Below, piece after piece: positions 23,396 through 32,630 of a stretch of DNA of 64,000 bases. The position numbers were made by a program, and so were the translations under genes. This DNA is from an uncultured Pelagibacteraceae bacterium. GTDB taxonomy: Bacteria; Pseudomonadota; Alphaproteobacteria; Pelagibacterales; Pelagibacteraceae. The stretch is taken from the NCBI GenBank assembly GCA_902627565.1, contig CACOJM010000006.1, forward strand, positions 1 to 64,000, in the 5' to 3' direction. Each line of letters opens with the position of its first letter. The stretch's first letter is position 1. Below the pieces are notes generated by a model. The model did not search any database and was not told where the DNA came from. It saw only the letters and a list, made by a program, of their open reading frames with translations.

Positions 23396-24834
23396 TAAGC
23401 TACTTTTGTTTTTTTTATTTCATTACTCTCAAGATAAGTCTTCATCGCTGCAGCGGCATCCCTACCATCTTTTATAGCCCACACAACAAGTGACGCACCT
23501 CTAACTATATCTCCAGCTGCAAATACACCTTTCAGGTTTGTCTCCATTGTATCAAAATTCGTTTTCAAAGTTCCCCATTTTGTTACTTGCAATTCTTTTG
23601 AGTCAAACAAATATGGTAAATCTTCAGGATCAAATCCAAGAGCCTTAATGACCATATCAGCTTTAATTTCAAACTCAGAACCATCTTTTACTTGAGGACT
23701 TCGTCTACCTGTTTCATCAGGTTCACCTAATTGTATTTGATCAACAATTAACTTTTCTATTTTATTTTTACCTTTAAATTCTTTGGGACTTGATAACCAT
23801 ACAAATTCAACACCTTCCTCTTCTGCGTTCGCAACTTCTCTTGCAGAACCTGGCATATTTTCTTTATCTCTTCTATATAAGCATTTTACTGAATTAGCTT
23901 TTTGTCTTACTGAAGTCCTAACACAATCCATGGCAGTATCACCGCCACCAATGACAACAACATCCTTTCCTTCAGCATTTAAAATTCCTTTATCGAATAA
24001 TTCAACTTTATCTCCTAATCCTTTTTTATTTGAAGCAGTCAAAAATTCCATTGCCGGGAAAATATTTTCTAGATCATTTCCTGGTAAATTAATTTCTCTT
24101 GGTTTATACACTCCAGTTGCAATCAAAATTGCATCATGTTTTTTCCTTAATTGCTCTAACGTAGCATCTTTACCAACTTCAAAATTTTGAATAAATTCTA
24201 TACCACCATCTTTGAGTAATTTTGTTCTTCTTTCAACAACATGTTTTTCTAATTTAAAATTTGGAATACCATAAATTAATAAGCCACCTGCTCGATCATA
24301 ACGATCGTAAACAGTAATCTTATATCCATTCTTTCTAAGTTGTTCAGCAGCTGCCAAACCTGCGGGTCCTGCTCCAATAATACCAACACTTTGTTCTTTC
24401 TCATATTTTACTTCAATTGGCTTAACCCACCCCTGTTCCCAAGCATTGTCCGTTATATATTTTTCCATCGATCCAATAGTCACTGTTCCATGACCTGACT
24501 GCTCTATGACACAATTACCTTCACACAGACGATCTTGAGGACATATTCTTCCACAAACTTCTGGCATGTTATTTGTGCTTTGAGATAATTCATAAGCTTC
24601 TTTTAATCTTCCTTCGGCTGTTAACTTTAACCAATCAGGGATATTGTTGCTTAAAGGGCAATGTACTTGACAAAATGGAACTCCGCATTGAGAACATCTA
24701 CTTGACTGTTCTTGTGCTTTTTGTTTTATAAAGTCGTCATAAATTTCATTAAAATCCTTTTTTCTGTTATCAACACCTCTTTTAGGTGGAGTCTGTTGAC
24801 CTATTTCTACAAATTTTAACATTTTATCAGTCAT
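23395..24834 (-). CDS. gltD: Glutamate synthase small subunit
   Basis: NADPH-oxidising FAD subunit that feeds electrons to GltB. The N-terminal Cys clusters CSQCGVPFCQVHCPL and CGRICPQDRLCEGNC ligate 4Fe-4S centres. The FAD-binding GIIGAGPAGLAAAEQLRKNG and NADPH-binding VVVIGGGDTAMDCVRTSVR Rossmann motifs follow, and the C-terminus has GVFAAGDIVRGASLVVWAI. It is 479 residues and is the promoter-proximal gene of gltD-gltB. A 7-7-7 palindrome lies 56 bp upstream and could be its operator. Confidence 0.96.
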   Translation of the reverse strand: MTDKMLKFVEIGQQTPPKRGVDNRKKDFNEIYDDFIKQKAQEQSSRCSQCGVPFCQVHCPLSNNIPDWLKLTAEGRLKEAYELSQSTNNMPEVCGRICPQDRLCEGNCVIEQSGHGTVTIGSMEKYITDNAWEQGWVKPIEVKYEKEQSVGIIGAGPAGLAAAEQLRKNGYKITVYDRYDRAGGLLIYGIPNFKLEKHVVERRTKLLKDGGIEFIQNFEVGKDATLEQLRKKHDAILIATGVYKPREINLPGNDLENIFPAMEFLTASNKKGLGDKVELFDKGILNAEGKDVVVIGGGDTAMDCVRTSVRQKANSVKCLYRRDKENMPGSAREVANAEEEGVEFVWLSSPKEFKGKNKIEKLIVDQIQLGEPDETGRRSPQVKDGSEFEIKADMVIKALGFDPEDLPYLFDSKELQVTKWGTLKTNFDTMETNLKGVFAAGDIVRGASLVVWAIKDGRDAAAAMKTYLESNEIKKTKVA

Positions 24835-24889
24835 TTTTTTTTAGAATCATGGAAAAATATACATTGTTTTTTATAGTAAAAGAATTATT

Positions 24890-24910
24890 TAGGTCAATAT
24901 ATATGACCTA
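24890..24910. promoter_or_regulatory. Palindromic candidate operator upstream of gltD
   Basis: TAGGTCA-atatata-TGACCTA is a perfect 7-bp inverted repeat with a 7-nt A/T spacer, giving half-sites about 1.4 helical turns apart as for a dimeric helix-turn-helix regulator. It lies between the divergent gltD and uppP genes, 56 bp from gltD and 107 bp from uppP, so gltD is the likelier target. The GGTCA arms are GC-rich for this DNA. The regulator is unknown. Confidence 0.5.
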
Positions 24911-25016
24911 TATTTATTAAAAATTAGCTTAAAACAAAGAAATTTTAATTTTTGCATAGCTATTATGTTTAAATCGAATTGTTTTAAAAGAATATTTTTT
25001 AAGTTACGACACTTAT

Positions 25017-25784
25017 ATGTTCAAAGATTTTATAGAAATCCTTATTCTTTCAGCCATTCAAGGAGTATCTGAATTTTTACCAATAAGTTCATCAGCACAT
25101 TTAATTATAGTCTCAAACTTATATGATCTTAAAGCGAGTTCATTGTTAATAGATATAAGTTTACATTTAGGTTCCTTACTAGCAATAATATTTTTTTTTA
25201 GAAAAGATTTATTTAACCTAAAGCATAATAAAAAATTTCTAAAACTTATTATAATCGGCTCAATACCACTTATCATTTTTGGGTATATTTTATATTCAAC
25301 TGAATTAATTCATCTTTTAAGAGATATTAAAATTATAGCTTGGGCAACATTATTTTTTGGTATTATTTTATACTTTGCTGATCAAAGAAAGTTTGATCGC
25401 AATATTACAACCAACCTAAATGTACAATCAATAATTTTTATTGGAATATTTCAGGTGCTTGCGTTAATTCCAGGAGTTAGTAGAGCAGGTATAACCTTGA
25501 CAGCAGCAAGATTATTAAAATTTAACAGAGTTGATTCTGGAAAAATTTCTTTTTTACTATCTATTCCTGCTTTAGCCGGAGCAAGTTTTCTAGGATTAAA
25601 AGATATACCGAATACCTCACTTGAAATAAATATATTAGTAATAATTGCAATAATTTTATCTTTCTTATTTTCTTATTTTACTGCTAAATTTTTTTTAAAT
25701 TTTCTTCATAAATTCTCTTTAAATATTTTTGTAATTTATAGATTAATTATAGCTTTAATTTTATTGATGATAATTTATTTTTGA
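25017..25784 (+). CDS. uppP: Undecaprenyl-diphosphate phosphatase
   Basis: Integral membrane phosphatase (BacA/UppP) that recycles undecaprenyl diphosphate for peptidoglycan and LPS carriers. The two family motifs are present: IQGVSEFLPISSSAHLIIV with the catalytic Glu near the N-terminus, and PGVSRAGITLTAARLL with the active-site Arg. About eight hydrophobic helices fill 255 residues. It is divergent from gltD across a 182-bp gap, and its 3' end overlaps the convergent DMT transporter gene by 10 bp. Confidence 0.96.
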   Translation: MFKDFIEILILSAIQGVSEFLPISSSAHLIIVSNLYDLKASSLLIDISLHLGSLLAIIFFFRKDLFNLKHNKKFLKLIIIGSIPLIIFGYILYSTELIHLLRDIKIIAWATLFFGIILYFADQRKFDRNITTNLNVQSIIFIGIFQVLALIPGVSRAGITLTAARLLKFNRVDSGKISFLLSIPALAGASFLGLKDIPNTSLEINILVIIAIILSFLFSYFTAKFFLNFLHKFSLNIFVIYRLIIALILLMIIYF

Positions 25785-26671
25785 GATGATGTTTTTATCA
25801 AAGGTAATAATTGGGATAGCAAAACACCACACAATATAAAAAAACAACCTAATAAGTTGTTAATTCCTAATATTTGATTTAACAAAAACCATGCAGCCAC
25901 GGTTGCAAAAACACCCTCAAGTGAAAAAATTATAGCTGCGGGAGCTGGTGTTATATTTTTTTGAGCATAAATTTGTAAAACAAAAGCAAATCCGCCCGAA
26001 AGAATTCCTGCATATAAAATTGAATCTATTTCATTTAAAATATTCTCAATTATAAATTCTTCATAAATTATTCCTATCACAAAAGAGAATATAGCTACCA
26101 ATAAAGTTTGGATTGCACCTAAAGTCAAAGGTAAATCATATTTAGTTACTATTATTCCAGTGAAAATGATATGTGTACTCCAAAATAAAGCTCCTAATAC
26201 AACTAGAGTGTCCCCAAATCTAATTGTTGCATCGTAAAAATTTGTAAGAAGATATCCACCAATTAGACACAGAACAACAGAGGGCCATACGCTCCAATGT
26301 ATTGATTTTTTTTTAAATATAAAAATAATTATTGGTACCATCGGAACATAGAAAATTGTAAAAAATGCTGCATTAGCTACATCTGTATAAAGAAGAGCTA
26401 CCTGTTGTAGTGCAGAGCCTAAAAAAAGTGATAAACCAATTAGAAAAGAGAGAATAACAAATGTTTTTAAATCTATTTTGAACTCTGACTTAAATTTTTG
26501 TACTTCAAATAACAGAGCTAAAGGAACGATTGCTAAAAATCCAACAAAAAATCTTACAGCATTAAAGGTGAATGGACCTATATCATCCATACCTGTATCT
26601 TGTGCAATAAAGGTGGTTCCCCAAATAAATGTGCACAACAGTGCACTAAATAATGAAATGGTTTTTGACAT
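25775..26671 (-). CDS. DMT/EamA-family transporter
   Basis: Ten-helix permease of the drug/metabolite transporter superfamily made of two EamA repeats (1 to about 140 and 150-298). It begins SLFSALLCTFIWGTTFIAQD, with the usual WGT motif in helix 1, and the second repeat contains SLEGVFATVAAWFLLNQ with a Glu in the helix 8-9 region. DMT proteins export amino acids or metabolites, or import them; substrate unknown here. It starts 5 nt downstream of the aceF stop on the same strand, so it may be read through from aceE-aceF. Confidence 0.88.
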   Translation of the reverse strand: MSKTISLFSALLCTFIWGTTFIAQDTGMDDIGPFTFNAVRFFVGFLAIVPLALLFEVQKFKSEFKIDLKTFVILSFLIGLSLFLGSALQQVALLYTDVANAAFFTIFYVPMVPIIIFIFKKKSIHWSVWPSVVLCLIGGYLLTNFYDATIRFGDTLVVLGALFWSTHIIFTGIIVTKYDLPLTLGAIQTLLVAIFSFVIGIIYEEFIIENILNEIDSILYAGILSGGFAFVLQIYAQKNITPAPAAIIFSLEGVFATVAAWFLLNQILGINNLLGCFFILCGVLLSQLLPLIKTSSQK

Positions 26672-26676
26672 AGTTC

Positions 26677-27936
26677 TTAGACTGCTAATTTATATGCAAA
26701 ATTTTTACCTAGGTTTTCTTTTAAATCATTGTTAAACCTAGCTGCCTCTGCTCCATCAATAATTCTATGATCATAAGATAATGATAAAGGTAACATTATT
26801 CTTGTCATGAATTTACCATTTAGAAAAACTTGTTTTTTTTCAGATTTACCAATTCCTAAAATCGCGACTTCTGGATAATTTATAATAGGCGTAAAAAAAG
26901 ATCCACCGATTCCACCTAAACTTGTTATTGTCATTGATCCACCAAACAATTCTTTTTTATCAATTTTAAGATTTTTACATTGATCACTTAATTTTTTTAG
27001 CTCAGAACTTATTATGTTTATATTTTTATTTTCTGCATTTCTAAGTTTTGGTACCATTAAACCGTGCGGTGTATCTACAGCTATTCCAATATGATAATAT
27101 TTTTTGACAGTCATTTTTCCCTCTTCTATTTCATCAATTGAACTATTGAAATTTGGAAATTTCTTTAATGATGCTGTCAAAGCCTTAACAATAAATGCCA
27201 AAGGTGTGATTTTTTTCCTTTCACCAGTATACATATCAGTTAGTGATTTCCTAAAATCTTCAAGCTCTGTGATATCTGCCTCATCATGGTTTGTGACATG
27301 AGGAATATTGGTCCATGAGTTCATGAGATATTTAGATGATAATTTTTTAACTCTTGGTATATCTTTAATTTCAATTTCTCCAAATTCAGAATGAGAATAT
27401 TCCTGTTTTATCTTTTCATTATTTTTAATTGAATTACTTAATGATTCATTTGATTTTGTTGCCACAAACAATTTAACATCACTCTCAATAACTCTACCTT
27501 TTCGCTCACTACCAGTAATCTGATTAATATCCACCCCAAGTTCTCTCGCAAATTTTCGAACTTTAGGACTTGCTGATGATATATTTGCTACAACACTCTG
27601 GTTAATTATATTTTGTTGATTATCTGGTTTTGTAACCTTAATTTCTCTTGATTCTTTTTTAATTATTGGTTTTTCTAGTGTCTTTTCTACTTGTTGTGAC
27701 GCGCTCTCTAAGATTAATATTAAATCACCTTCAGAAACTTTATCTCCTACTTTTACTTTTAAAGTTTTAATTTTGCCATCAAAATTAGAGGGAATTTCGA
27801 CACTAGATTTATCGCTCTCAATTGTTATTAAAGGATCATCTTTTTTCAATTTTTGACCTTCTGAAACTAAAACTTCTATCACTTCAACATCTTTAAAATC
27901 TCCAATATTAGGTACTTTTATTTTCGTTTCAGACAT
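26677..27936 (-). CDS. aceF: Pyruvate dehydrogenase E2 (dihydrolipoamide acetyltransferase)
   Basis: E2 core of the pyruvate dehydrogenase complex, which moves acetyl groups to CoA. One lipoyl domain (1 to about 77, ITIESDKSSVEIPS with the lipoylated Lys) is followed by a flexible linker, the E1/E3-binding domain (SASPKVRKFARELGVDINQI...GRVIESDV) and the catalytic domain with LSYDHRIIDGAEAARF carrying the active-site His. E. coli E2 has three lipoyl domains; this one has only one, and another is fused to AceE next door. The start overlaps the aceE stop by one base. No lpd gene lies in the window. Confidence 0.95.
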   Translation of the reverse strand: MSETKIKVPNIGDFKDVEVIEVLVSEGQKLKKDDPLITIESDKSSVEIPSNFDGKIKTLKVKVGDKVSEGDLILILESASQQVEKTLEKPIIKKESREIKVTKPDNQQNIINQSVVANISSASPKVRKFARELGVDINQITGSERKGRVIESDVKLFVATKSNESLSNSIKNNEKIKQEYSHSEFGEIEIKDIPRVKKLSSKYLMNSWTNIPHVTNHDEADITELEDFRKSLTDMYTGERKKITPLAFIVKALTASLKKFPNFNSSIDEIEEGKMTVKKYYHIGIAVDTPHGLMVPKLRNAENKNINIISSELKKLSDQCKNLKIDKKELFGGSMTITSLGGIGGSFFTPIINYPEVAILGIGKSEKKQVFLNGKFMTRIMLPLSLSYDHRIIDGAEAARFNNDLKENLGKNFAYKLAV

Positions 27937-30900
27937 TATAATTTTGTAGGCATTGGTTTATCTGGGTCAATATTATATTTTTTAATAGCCTCCCTCACAT
28001 GTTTAGATGCTATAAGTTGTTCTTTAGCAAGTACACTTAATCCATAAGTTACTACATGCTCTTTATCAACTTCAAAAAAATTCCTTAAATTTTTTCTTGT
28101 ATCACTTCTTCCGAATCCATCTGTACCAAGTGAATAAAAACTTTTATCTATATAGGGTCTAATTTGATCTGAATTCATTCTCATGTAATCAGAAGCAGCT
28201 AAAATAGGTCCTTCTGTTTTGTTCAAACATTTTTCTACATAAGATTTTTTCGGTTCTTTGTCTGGATTTAGGAGATTATATCTCTCAACCTCTAAGCCAT
28301 CTCTTCTCAATTCATTAAAGCTTGTTACACTCCAAATTTCACTGTCTATTTGATATTCTTTTTGAAGAATTTCAGCACCTGCTATCATTTCTCTTAAAAT
28401 TGTTCCTGATCCCAAAAATTGAATTTTAGTTTTTTTGAACTTACTAAATTCTTTTATTTTATACATTCCTTTTAAAATTCCTTCCTCACAAGATTTATCC
28501 TTTGGCATTTCTGGATGTGGGTAATTTTCATTCATAGTTGTAATGTAGTAAAAAATATTCTCTTTTTTTTCATGCATCCTTTTTAATCCATCTCTAAAAA
28601 TTACAGCAAGTTCGTAGTGAAAAGTTGGATCATATGATACACAATTAGGAATTGTTGATGCGATAAGATGACTATGACCATCTTGGTGTTGTAAGCCTTC
28701 TCCTGCTAAAGTCGTTCTTCCGGCAGTGGCACCAATTAAAAATCCTCTCGACTGACTGTCTGCACCTGCCCATGCTAAATCTCCAATCCTTTGAAATCCA
28801 AACATTGAGTAAAAAAGATAAATAGGTATCATCTCAATATCATGGTTTGTATATGAGGTTCCTGCTGCAATCCAAGAAGACATTGCTCCAGCCTCTGTTA
28901 TTCCCTCTTCTAAAACTTGTCCACTTTTTTCCTCTCTATATGAACTTAATTGCGCAGAGTCTTCAGGTTCATATTTTTGTCCTTCATAAGCATATATTCC
29001 AACTTTTTGAAAAAAACCTTCCATACCAAACGTCCTAGCTTCATCCGGAATAATAGGTACCAATCTAGATGCAACATTTTTGTCCCTTAAAAGATTTGTT
29101 AACATCCTTACCAAAGCCATAGTGGTAGACATTTCTTTTTTCCCTGTTGAAACTTTCATATTGTCAAAAATATCTTTTGGAGGAACCTTAATTGGTTTTG
29201 CATAAGTTGTTCTCTCTGGAATGAAACCCCCCAATTGAAGTCTTCTTTCTTTAATATATTTTATTTCAGGTGAATTTTGATCAGGTTTATAATATTCAAC
29301 ATTTCTAACTTGATCATCTGTCAAAGGTACATCAAATCTGTCTCTATAGTACATTAAATCATCAACATCTAATTTCTTAGTTTGATGTGTGGTATTCACA
29401 CTTTCTCCGCTTTTTCCCATTCCATAACCTTTTATAGTCTTAGCAATTACAACAGTTGGACTTCCAATATTTTTGGCTGCCTTGTCGTATGCAGCAAAAA
29501 CTTTATGAGGATCATGACCACCTCTATTTAATCTCCAAATATCTTTGTCTGAAAGGCTAGAAACTAATTCTTTAGTTTCTGGATATTTTCCAAAAAATTT
29601 TTCTCTAACATAGGCTCCATCTCTTGCTTTCATCGCTTGATATTCGCCATCTACTGTTTCATTCATTGTTTTCACTAAATGACCTGTCTTATCATTTGCT
29701 AACAACTGATCCCAATAAGAACCCCATATTACTTTTATAACATTCCAGCCTGCTCCTCTAAAAATTCCTTCTAATTCTTGAATAATTTTTCCATTACCTC
29801 GAACAGGTCCATCTAGTCTTTGGAGATTGCAATTTACAACAAATATTAAATTATCTAATTTTTCCCTAGCAGCTAAACCTATTGCACCCAATGATTCTGG
29901 TTCATCCATTTCTCCATCACCTAAAAATGCCCATACTTTACGACCTTCGTCTTTTATCAAGCCTCTGTTTATTAGATACTTCATGTATCTAGCTTGATAA
30001 ATTGCCAACATTGGACCTAGCCCCATCGAAACAGTTGGAAACTGCCAAAATTTTGGCATTAACCAAGGATGTGGATATGATGACAAACCACCAGGATTGA
30101 CTTCTTGTCTGAAGCTATCCAATTGTTTTTCATTCAATCTACCTTCAAGAAATGCTCTTGCATACATACCTGGAGCACTGTGGCCTTGAAAATAAACTAA
30201 ATCACCCCCAAATTTATTATTCTTAGCTCTCCAAAAGTGGTTCATGCCAACATCGTAAAGAGTTGCTGCTGATGCAAATGTTCCAATATGACCACCTAGC
30301 TCAGGAAATTTTTTATTAGCTCTCACGACCATTGCTGCAGCATTCCATCTAATTAATGATCTTATTCTTCTCTCTATATTTTGATCACCATTAGATTTCC
30401 TCTCTTCACTTACTGGGATCGTATTAATGTATGGTGTATTTTGTGTATAAGGTATGTTAGCTCCTTCCATGTATGCTTTGTTGATCAATTCTTTAATCAG
30501 ATAGTGAGCTCTTTGATTTCCATCTTTTTTAATGACATCGGATAGAGAGTCTAACCACTCGCTTGTTTCTAACGGATCTATATCTCCTTCATTTACAACC
30601 TGAATTATTTTTGCTTTTTCTTTTTTAATATTTTGTATTGATACTTTTTTTTCTTCATTTATTTTTAAGGAATTTTCAGCTTCTTGAATTAAATTTTCAG
30701 TAATTCTTGGTACATCATCTGAAGATGAAATTTTTTGATTAGAACTTAATATATTTAGTATTAAATCTCCTTTCGAAACTTTATCTCCAACTTTTACTTT
30801 AATAGACTCTATTTTGCCTGAAAAAATTGATGGAATTTCGACACTTGATTTGTCACTCTCTATAGTAACAACTGGGTCGTCTTTTTTAATTTCTTGCCCC

Positions 30901-30974
30901 TCTTCAACAAGTAATTCAATTACCTCAACATTTTCAAAATCACCTATGTCAGGAACTAATAATTTTTCAGTCAT
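27936..30974 (-). CDS. aceE: Pyruvate dehydrogenase E1 (homodimeric) with N-terminal lipoyl domain
   Basis: Thiamine-diphosphate E1 of the homodimeric AceE type. Residues 1 to about 77 form a complete lipoyl domain (LVPDIGDFENVEVIEL, IESDKSSVEIPS with Lys at about 42) that is nearly a copy of the AceF one. A Lys/Glu-rich linker to about 150 follows, then the E1 core: DPLETSEWLDSL, NTIPV, HIGTFASAATLYDVGMNHFW, the ThDP motif GDGEMDEPES...NCNLQ, and ERTTLAGEGLQHQDGHSH-like segments. Total is 1012 residues against about 887 in E. coli; the added length is the lipoyl domain plus linker. It heads the aceE-aceF operon. Confidence 0.96.
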   Translation of the reverse strand: MTEKLLVPDIGDFENVEVIELLVEEGQEIKKDDPVVTIESDKSSVEIPSIFSGKIESIKVKVGDKVSKGDLILNILSSNQKISSSDDVPRITENLIQEAENSLKINEEKKVSIQNIKKEKAKIIQVVNEGDIDPLETSEWLDSLSDVIKKDGNQRAHYLIKELINKAYMEGANIPYTQNTPYINTIPVSEERKSNGDQNIERRIRSLIRWNAAAMVVRANKKFPELGGHIGTFASAATLYDVGMNHFWRAKNNKFGGDLVYFQGHSAPGMYARAFLEGRLNEKQLDSFRQEVNPGGLSSYPHPWLMPKFWQFPTVSMGLGPMLAIYQARYMKYLINRGLIKDEGRKVWAFLGDGEMDEPESLGAIGLAAREKLDNLIFVVNCNLQRLDGPVRGNGKIIQELEGIFRGAGWNVIKVIWGSYWDQLLANDKTGHLVKTMNETVDGEYQAMKARDGAYVREKFFGKYPETKELVSSLSDKDIWRLNRGGHDPHKVFAAYDKAAKNIGSPTVVIAKTIKGYGMGKSGESVNTTHQTKKLDVDDLMYYRDRFDVPLTDDQVRNVEYYKPDQNSPEIKYIKERRLQLGGFIPERTTYAKPIKVPPKDIFDNMKVSTGKKEMSTTMALVRMLTNLLRDKNVASRLVPIIPDEARTFGMEGFFQKVGIYAYEGQKYEPEDSAQLSSYREEKSGQVLEEGITEAGAMSSWIAAGTSYTNHDIEMIPIYLFYSMFGFQRIGDLAWAGADSQSRGFLIGATAGRTTLAGEGLQHQDGHSHLIASTIPNCVSYDPTFHYELAVIFRDGLKRMHEKKENIFYYITTMNENYPHPEMPKDKSCEEGILKGMYKIKEFSKFKKTKIQFLGSGTILREMIAGAEILQKEYQIDSEIWSVTSFNELRRDGLEVERYNLLNPDKEPKKSYVEKCLNKTEGPILAASDYMRMNSDQIRPYIDKSFYSLGTDGFGRSDTRKNLRNFFEVDKEHVVTYGLSVLAKEQLIASKHVREAIKKYNIDPDKPMPTKL

Positions 30975-31071
30975 TTTTTTTATGTCTTATACATCATAAA
31001 AATATAGTTAATTGCAAATCTTAACACATTCTGTTCAATTTTTTGACACTCTTTGTGTATATGCTTCAAAA

Positions 31072-31188
31072 ATGATTAAAAAGTTATTAAAAATACTTAT
31101 TCAACCAAAAGTTAGCACTTATATAGATGCAAAAATATGGATTCAGAAAATTTTATTAGAGGAGAAATATGGAAAAATTAATTCTTAA
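31072..31188 (+). CDS. Possible small ORF, 38 aa
   Basis: Read by hand, not in the track. It begins MIKKLLKILIQPKVSTYID, is Lys/Ile/Leu-rich and ends YGKINS. It fills the otherwise empty gap between divergent aceE and the convergent thiolase gene, and overlaps the end of the latter by 11 bp. No convincing ribosome site is seen, and no family is recognised. It may be a genuine small protein or chance reading of AT-rich DNA. Confidence 0.3.
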   Translation: MIKKLLKILIQPKVSTYIDAKIWIQKILLEEKYGKINS

Positions 31189-32359
31189 TTCTCTCAACAC
31201 ATAAAGCTATGCCCATACCACCACCTATACAGAGTGTTGCACAACCTTTATCTTTTTTTTGTTTATTCATTTCATGAATGAGTGTTACGAGTATTCTTGC
31301 TCCAGAAGCACCAATAGGATGACCAAGAGCTATGGCTCCACCATTAACGTTAACTTTTCTTTGATCAATACCTAATTCACGAATCACTGCAATACTTTGA
31401 GCTGCAAAAGCCTCATTAATTTCAAATAAATCAATTTCATCTAAACTCCAATTTGCTTTTTTAATAGCTTTGCGAACTGCATCTATAGGTCCTAAGCCCA
31501 TCAAAGAAGGGTCTACTCCAACCGATGCCCATGATACTATTTTGGCTAATGGATCAATTGATCTTTTTTCTGCTTCATCTAAAGTTGTTAATAGCAATGC
31601 TGCAGCACCATCATTTATTCCAGATGAATTTCCAGGTGTGACAGTTCCATTTTCTTTAAAAACTGTTTTTAATTTTTTTAAATCAGCCATTTCTAAAGCT
31701 ACTCTTGGATGCTCATCCTGAGCTAAACAAATACCATCATGATTTACTTTAATTATTTCATCATTAAATTTATTATTATTAATAGCTACTTCAGTTTTTT
31801 TTTGAGAAATTAATGCAAATTCATCTTGTTCTTGCCTTGATATATCAAATTTTTTAGCAACATTTTCTGCAGTCACTCCCATATGATATTTATTAAATGC
31901 ATCTATTAATCCATCATTAACCATTGTATCAAGTAATTCATCTTCTGAGATTTTTTTTTTATCTCTGTAAAAAATTGAATGGGGAGCTAAAGACATATTT
32001 TCTTGACCTCCTGAAATTATATTTGTTGCTTCTCCTAACCTTATTGATTGGTAACCTAATATCACTGCTCTCAAACCAGACCCACAAACTTGATTGATTA
32101 TATAAGCAGGCTTTGTAAATGGTATACCAGCATTAAATGAAGCTTGTCGTGCTGGGTTTTGTCCTGCGCCTGCGGTTAATACTTGGCCCATAATTACTTC
32201 ATCGATCTCCTCTTTGCTTAATTTAGACTTTTTTAAAACTTCTTTTATAACAATAGTTCCAAGTTGATCAGATCTAATTTCTTTTAATGTTCCTTTATAA
32301 GCACCTATTGGTGTTCTAATTGCACTTGCAATAACTACTTCTTTCGATTTATTAGTCAT
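31178..32359 (-). CDS. Acetyl-CoA acetyltransferase (thiolase)
   Basis: Type II thiolase condensing two acetyl-CoA, or cleaving acetoacetyl-CoA. The acyl-accepting Cys is in INQVCGSGLRAVILGYQ, the His in NGGAIALGHPIGASGARI, and the second catalytic Cys in CATLCIGGGMG. The track start at 32392 adds 11 residues (MYFNDKINLKF) foreign to thiolases, so I use the ATG at 32359 (MTNKSKEVVIASAIRTPIG), giving 393 residues, the family length. It could be phaA/atoB-like; no PHB genes are adjacent. Confidence 0.93.
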   Translation of the reverse strand: MTNKSKEVVIASAIRTPIGAYKGTLKEIRSDQLGTIVIKEVLKKSKLSKEEIDEVIMGQVLTAGAGQNPARQASFNAGIPFTKPAYIINQVCGSGLRAVILGYQSIRLGEATNIISGGQENMSLAPHSIFYRDKKKISEDELLDTMVNDGLIDAFNKYHMGVTAENVAKKFDISRQEQDEFALISQKKTEVAINNNKFNDEIIKVNHDGICLAQDEHPRVALEMADLKKLKTVFKENGTVTPGNSSGINDGAAALLLTTLDEAEKRSIDPLAKIVSWASVGVDPSLMGLGPIDAVRKAIKKANWSLDEIDLFEINEAFAAQSIAVIRELGIDQRKVNVNGGAIALGHPIGASGARILVTLIHEMNKQKKDKGCATLCIGGGMGIALCVERIKN

Positions 32360-32433
32360 AAATTTTAAATTTATCTTATCGTTAAAATACACTAAAAATT
32401 AATATACAATAGTTAAATAAAAAAACTAATAAT

Positions 32434-32510
32434 GCGCCTGTAGCTCAATTGGATAGAGCGCTTGGCTACGGACCAGGAGGTTCTGGGTTCGACTCCTAGC
32501 AGGCGCACCA
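32434..32510 (+). tRNA. tRNA-Arg(ACG)
   Basis: A 77-nt cloverleaf: acceptor GCGCCTG pairs with CAGGCGC, then A and an encoded CCA. The D arm is GCTC..GAGC. The anticodon stem CTTGG/CCAGG holds loop CTACGGA, so the anticodon is ACG (read as ICG after deamination), decoding CGU/CGC/CGA. The T arm GGTTCGACTCC is canonical. It stands alone between the thiolase gene and a small membrane ORF. Confidence 0.97.
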
Positions 32511-32525
32511 TAATAAAGTTTTAAT

Positions 32526-32624
32526 ATGTTTAAATGGTTAATTAATATATCACTTCAAATGTCAGTAATATATTTCTTTATTATAATCTTTATTATTCTA
32601 ATATTTTTAACTCTGATATTATAA
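32526..32624 (+). CDS. Possible single-span membrane peptide, 32 aa
   Basis: Not in the ORF track. It begins MFKWLINISLQMSVIYFF and continues with an unbroken Ile/Phe/Leu stretch to its stop, so nearly the whole chain is one transmembrane helix with a short basic N-terminus. It ends 6 nt before the thioesterase start, which would suit an operon. AT-rich DNA readily encodes such hydrophobic runs, so coding status is uncertain. Confidence 0.35.
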   Translation: MFKWLINISLQMSVIYFFIIIFIILIFLTLIL

Positions 32625-32630
32625 AAAATT

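Noticed and set aside
24965-25072. Short ATG frame running into uppP
   Set aside because: It overlaps the uppP start out of frame, has no ribosome site and no recognisable sequence.
32360-32392. Upstream Met of the thiolase ORF as the true start
   Set aside because: The added 11 residues do not match thiolases, and the ATG at 32359 gives the standard N-terminus.
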